Origin: Achromobacter xylosoxidans A8
Lineage (GTDB): Bacteria > Pseudomonadota > Gammaproteobacteria > Burkholderiales > Burkholderiaceae_B
NCBI RefSeq assembly: GCF_000165835.1
Contig: NC_014640.1
Span: 5,518,001-5,582,000 of the forward strand
Direction: 5' to 3'
DNA length: 64,000 bases
The notes under the pieces were generated by a model. The model did not search any database. It was not told where the DNA came from and saw only the letters and a list, made by a program, of their open reading frames with translations. Shown in pieces: positions 62,904 to 64,000 of this stretch. Every line of letters begins with the position of its first letter. Positions within the stretch are counted from its first letter, which is position 1. The position numbers and the translations under genes are program-made.

Positions 62904-64000
62904 ATGTCCGCTACGCCGTCAGCGGCTGCGCCGCAGTCCGCCGATCTCTCCCACCGCAAACCCACCCCGGGCCAGGCCTCGCGCTTCCTGGCGCAGGCCA
63001 CGTTCGGCCCCACGCCCGCCGACATCGACGCCGTGGTGCGCGACGGCTACGCGGCCTGGCTGGACGCGCAGCTGGCCATGCCGCCGTCGCAGACCCACTT
63101 CGATTGGCTGCTGCAACAAAAAAAGAACACCGAGGAGTTCAAGGGCAACGGCATCAACGCCCCCCTGGAATCCACGCTATGGCGCAAGTTCATCGCCGCG
63201 CCGGACCAGGTGCGCACGCGGGTGGCGTTCGCGCTGTCCGAGATCTTCGTGGTGGGCGTGTCGTCCATCACGGCGTCCTGGCCGCTGTTCGGCGCGGCCG
63301 GCTTCATGGACCTGCTGGCCGAGCATGCCCTGGGCAATTATCAGCAGCTGCTGACGGCGGTGACCCGCAACCTGTCCATGGGCTGCATGCTGACCTATCG
63401 CGGCAACCGCAAGGAAGATCCCAAGACCGGCCGCCATCCCGACGAGAACTACGCCCGCGAGGTCATGCAGCTGTTCAGCATCGGCCTGCTGGAGCTGGAG
63501 CCGGACGGCGCCGTCAGGATGGTGAACGGCGCGCCGGTGGAAACCTATGACAATGCCGACGTGCAGGGCCTGGCCAAGGTCTTCACCGGCTGGGACATCA
63601 ACGGCCCGGAAACCGATGTGGAGTTCCACCGCCGGCCCATGGCCCTGAACAACGGACTGCATTCCCTGGCTGAAAAGCGCTTCCTGGGCGCGGTGGTGCC
63701 GGCGGGCACCGACGGCCACCTGTCGCTCAAGCGCGCCATGGAGGTGATCTGCGCCCACCCCAACGTGGCGCCCTTCATCGGCACGCAACTGATCCAGCGG
63801 CTGGTCACCAGTAATCCCAGCCGCGCCTATGTCGGACGCGTGTCCGCCGCCTTCAACGACGATGGCGCCGGCGCGCGCGGCAACCTGAGGGCGGTGGTGC
63901 GCGCAGTCCTGCTCGACCCCGAGGCGCGCAACCCCGACCTGGCCGCCCCCGGCTGGGGCAAGGTGCGCGAACCCATCGTGCGCTTTGCGGCCTGGGCGCG
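62904..64000 (+). CDS. DUF1800 family protein (3-prime end outside window)
   Basis: 365 codons visible from the ATG at 62904 (GAGG upstream); the frame is open to the window end. Family features: ASRFLAQATFGPTPADIDAVV near the N-terminus, WRKFIAAPDQVRTRVAFALSEIFV, HPDENYAREVMQLFSIGLLEL and DVQGLAKVFTGWDI. No signal peptide is evident, although a long Ala/Pro N-terminus precedes the domain. DUF1800 proteins often sit next to DUF1501 proteins; that partner would be beyond the window. Confidence 0.88.
   Translation, partial: MSATPSAAAPQSADLSHRKPTPGQASRFLAQATFGPTPADIDAVVRDGYAAWLDAQLAMPPSQTHFDWLLQQKKNTEEFKGNGINAPLESTLWRKFIAAPDQVRTRVAFALSEIFVVGVSSITASWPLFGAAGFMDLLAEHALGNYQQLLTAVTRNLSMGCMLTYRGNRKEDPKTGRHPDENYAREVMQLFSIGLLELEPDGAVRMVNGAPVETYDNADVQGLAKVFTGWDINGPETDVEFHRRPMALNNGLHSLAEKRFLGAVVPAGTDGHLSLKRAMEVICAHPNVAPFIGTQLIQRLVTSNPSRAYVGRVSAAFNDDGAGARGNLRAVVRAVLLDPEARNPDLAAPGWGKVREPIVRFAAWA

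Overview
The window is high-GC proteobacterial DNA with dense, short-spaced operons. The gene content (many Bug-type receptors and CoA-transferases, NAD-linked FdsGBACD formate dehydrogenase, miaB-ybeZ-ybeY-corC-lnt order) fits a betaproteobacterium of the Alcaligenaceae, most likely Achromobacter or Bordetella. That assignment is inference from gene content; no rRNA is present.

Layout. 1-8.1 kb: an acyl-CoA catabolic operon (acyl-CoA dehydrogenase cut by the window edge, enoyl-CoA hydratase, biotin-dependent carboxylase alpha chain, AtuA-like protein, Bug receptor, CaiB/BaiF CoA-transferase), resembling acyclic-terpene utilisation clusters. 8.2-11.6 kb: yajC-secD-secF. 11.66-13.09 kb: a complete IS3-family element (orfA/orfB, A6G frameshift site, 23-bp inverted repeats, CAT target duplication) inserted in the loop of the secF terminator. 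13.1-16.3 kb: small membrane protein, VOC protein, AlaX-type tRNA editing protein, PAP2 phosphatase. 16.5-22.1 kb: miaB-ybeZ-ybeY-corC-lnt. 22.1-24.3 kb: aldo-keto reductase and a duplicated tRNA triplet (Ala-Glu-Asp, twice). 24.5-30.8 kb: PAS-LuxR regulator, bioB, two transporters, peroxiredoxin, a small secreted protein. 31.7-36.4 kb: Tat-exported dienelactone hydrolase and a 1245-residue DUF748 envelope protein. 36.5-41.2 kb: molybdenum cofactor genes moaCDE-moaB-moeA and, convergent, mobA and moaA. 41.2-50.4 kb: ModE/LysR-like regulator divergent from fdsGBA-fdhD-fdsD and an OFA-family transporter. Cofactor supply, enzyme, maturation factor, regulator and probable substrate transporter therefore sit together. 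50.5-56.4 kb: methyltransferase, DUF1345 protein, two-part chromate-type transporter with divergent LysR regulator, murI, two universal stress proteins. 56.4-60.7 kb: two-component system with PepSY protein, divergent from a second PepSY protein and a flavocytochrome-type reductase. 60.7-64 kb: glucose/sorbosone dehydrogenase-like lipoprotein, SDR protein, and a DUF1800 protein running off the end.

The most unusual content is non-coding. Two convergent intergenic regions (15.0-15.57 kb and 30.8-31.7 kb) each carry two repeat types. Element C has a conserved core of about 96-102 nt with two small hairpins, enclosed by long inverted arms (35-39 and 27+ nt). The arms are unrelated between copies but complementary within each copy. 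In both loci it lies in the same sense, 30-45 nt beyond a stop codon. Element P is about 196 bp at about 90% identity, with a perfect 13-bp-stem palindrome at its centre. Together these look like a structured, possibly mobile, 3-prime-UTR element family.
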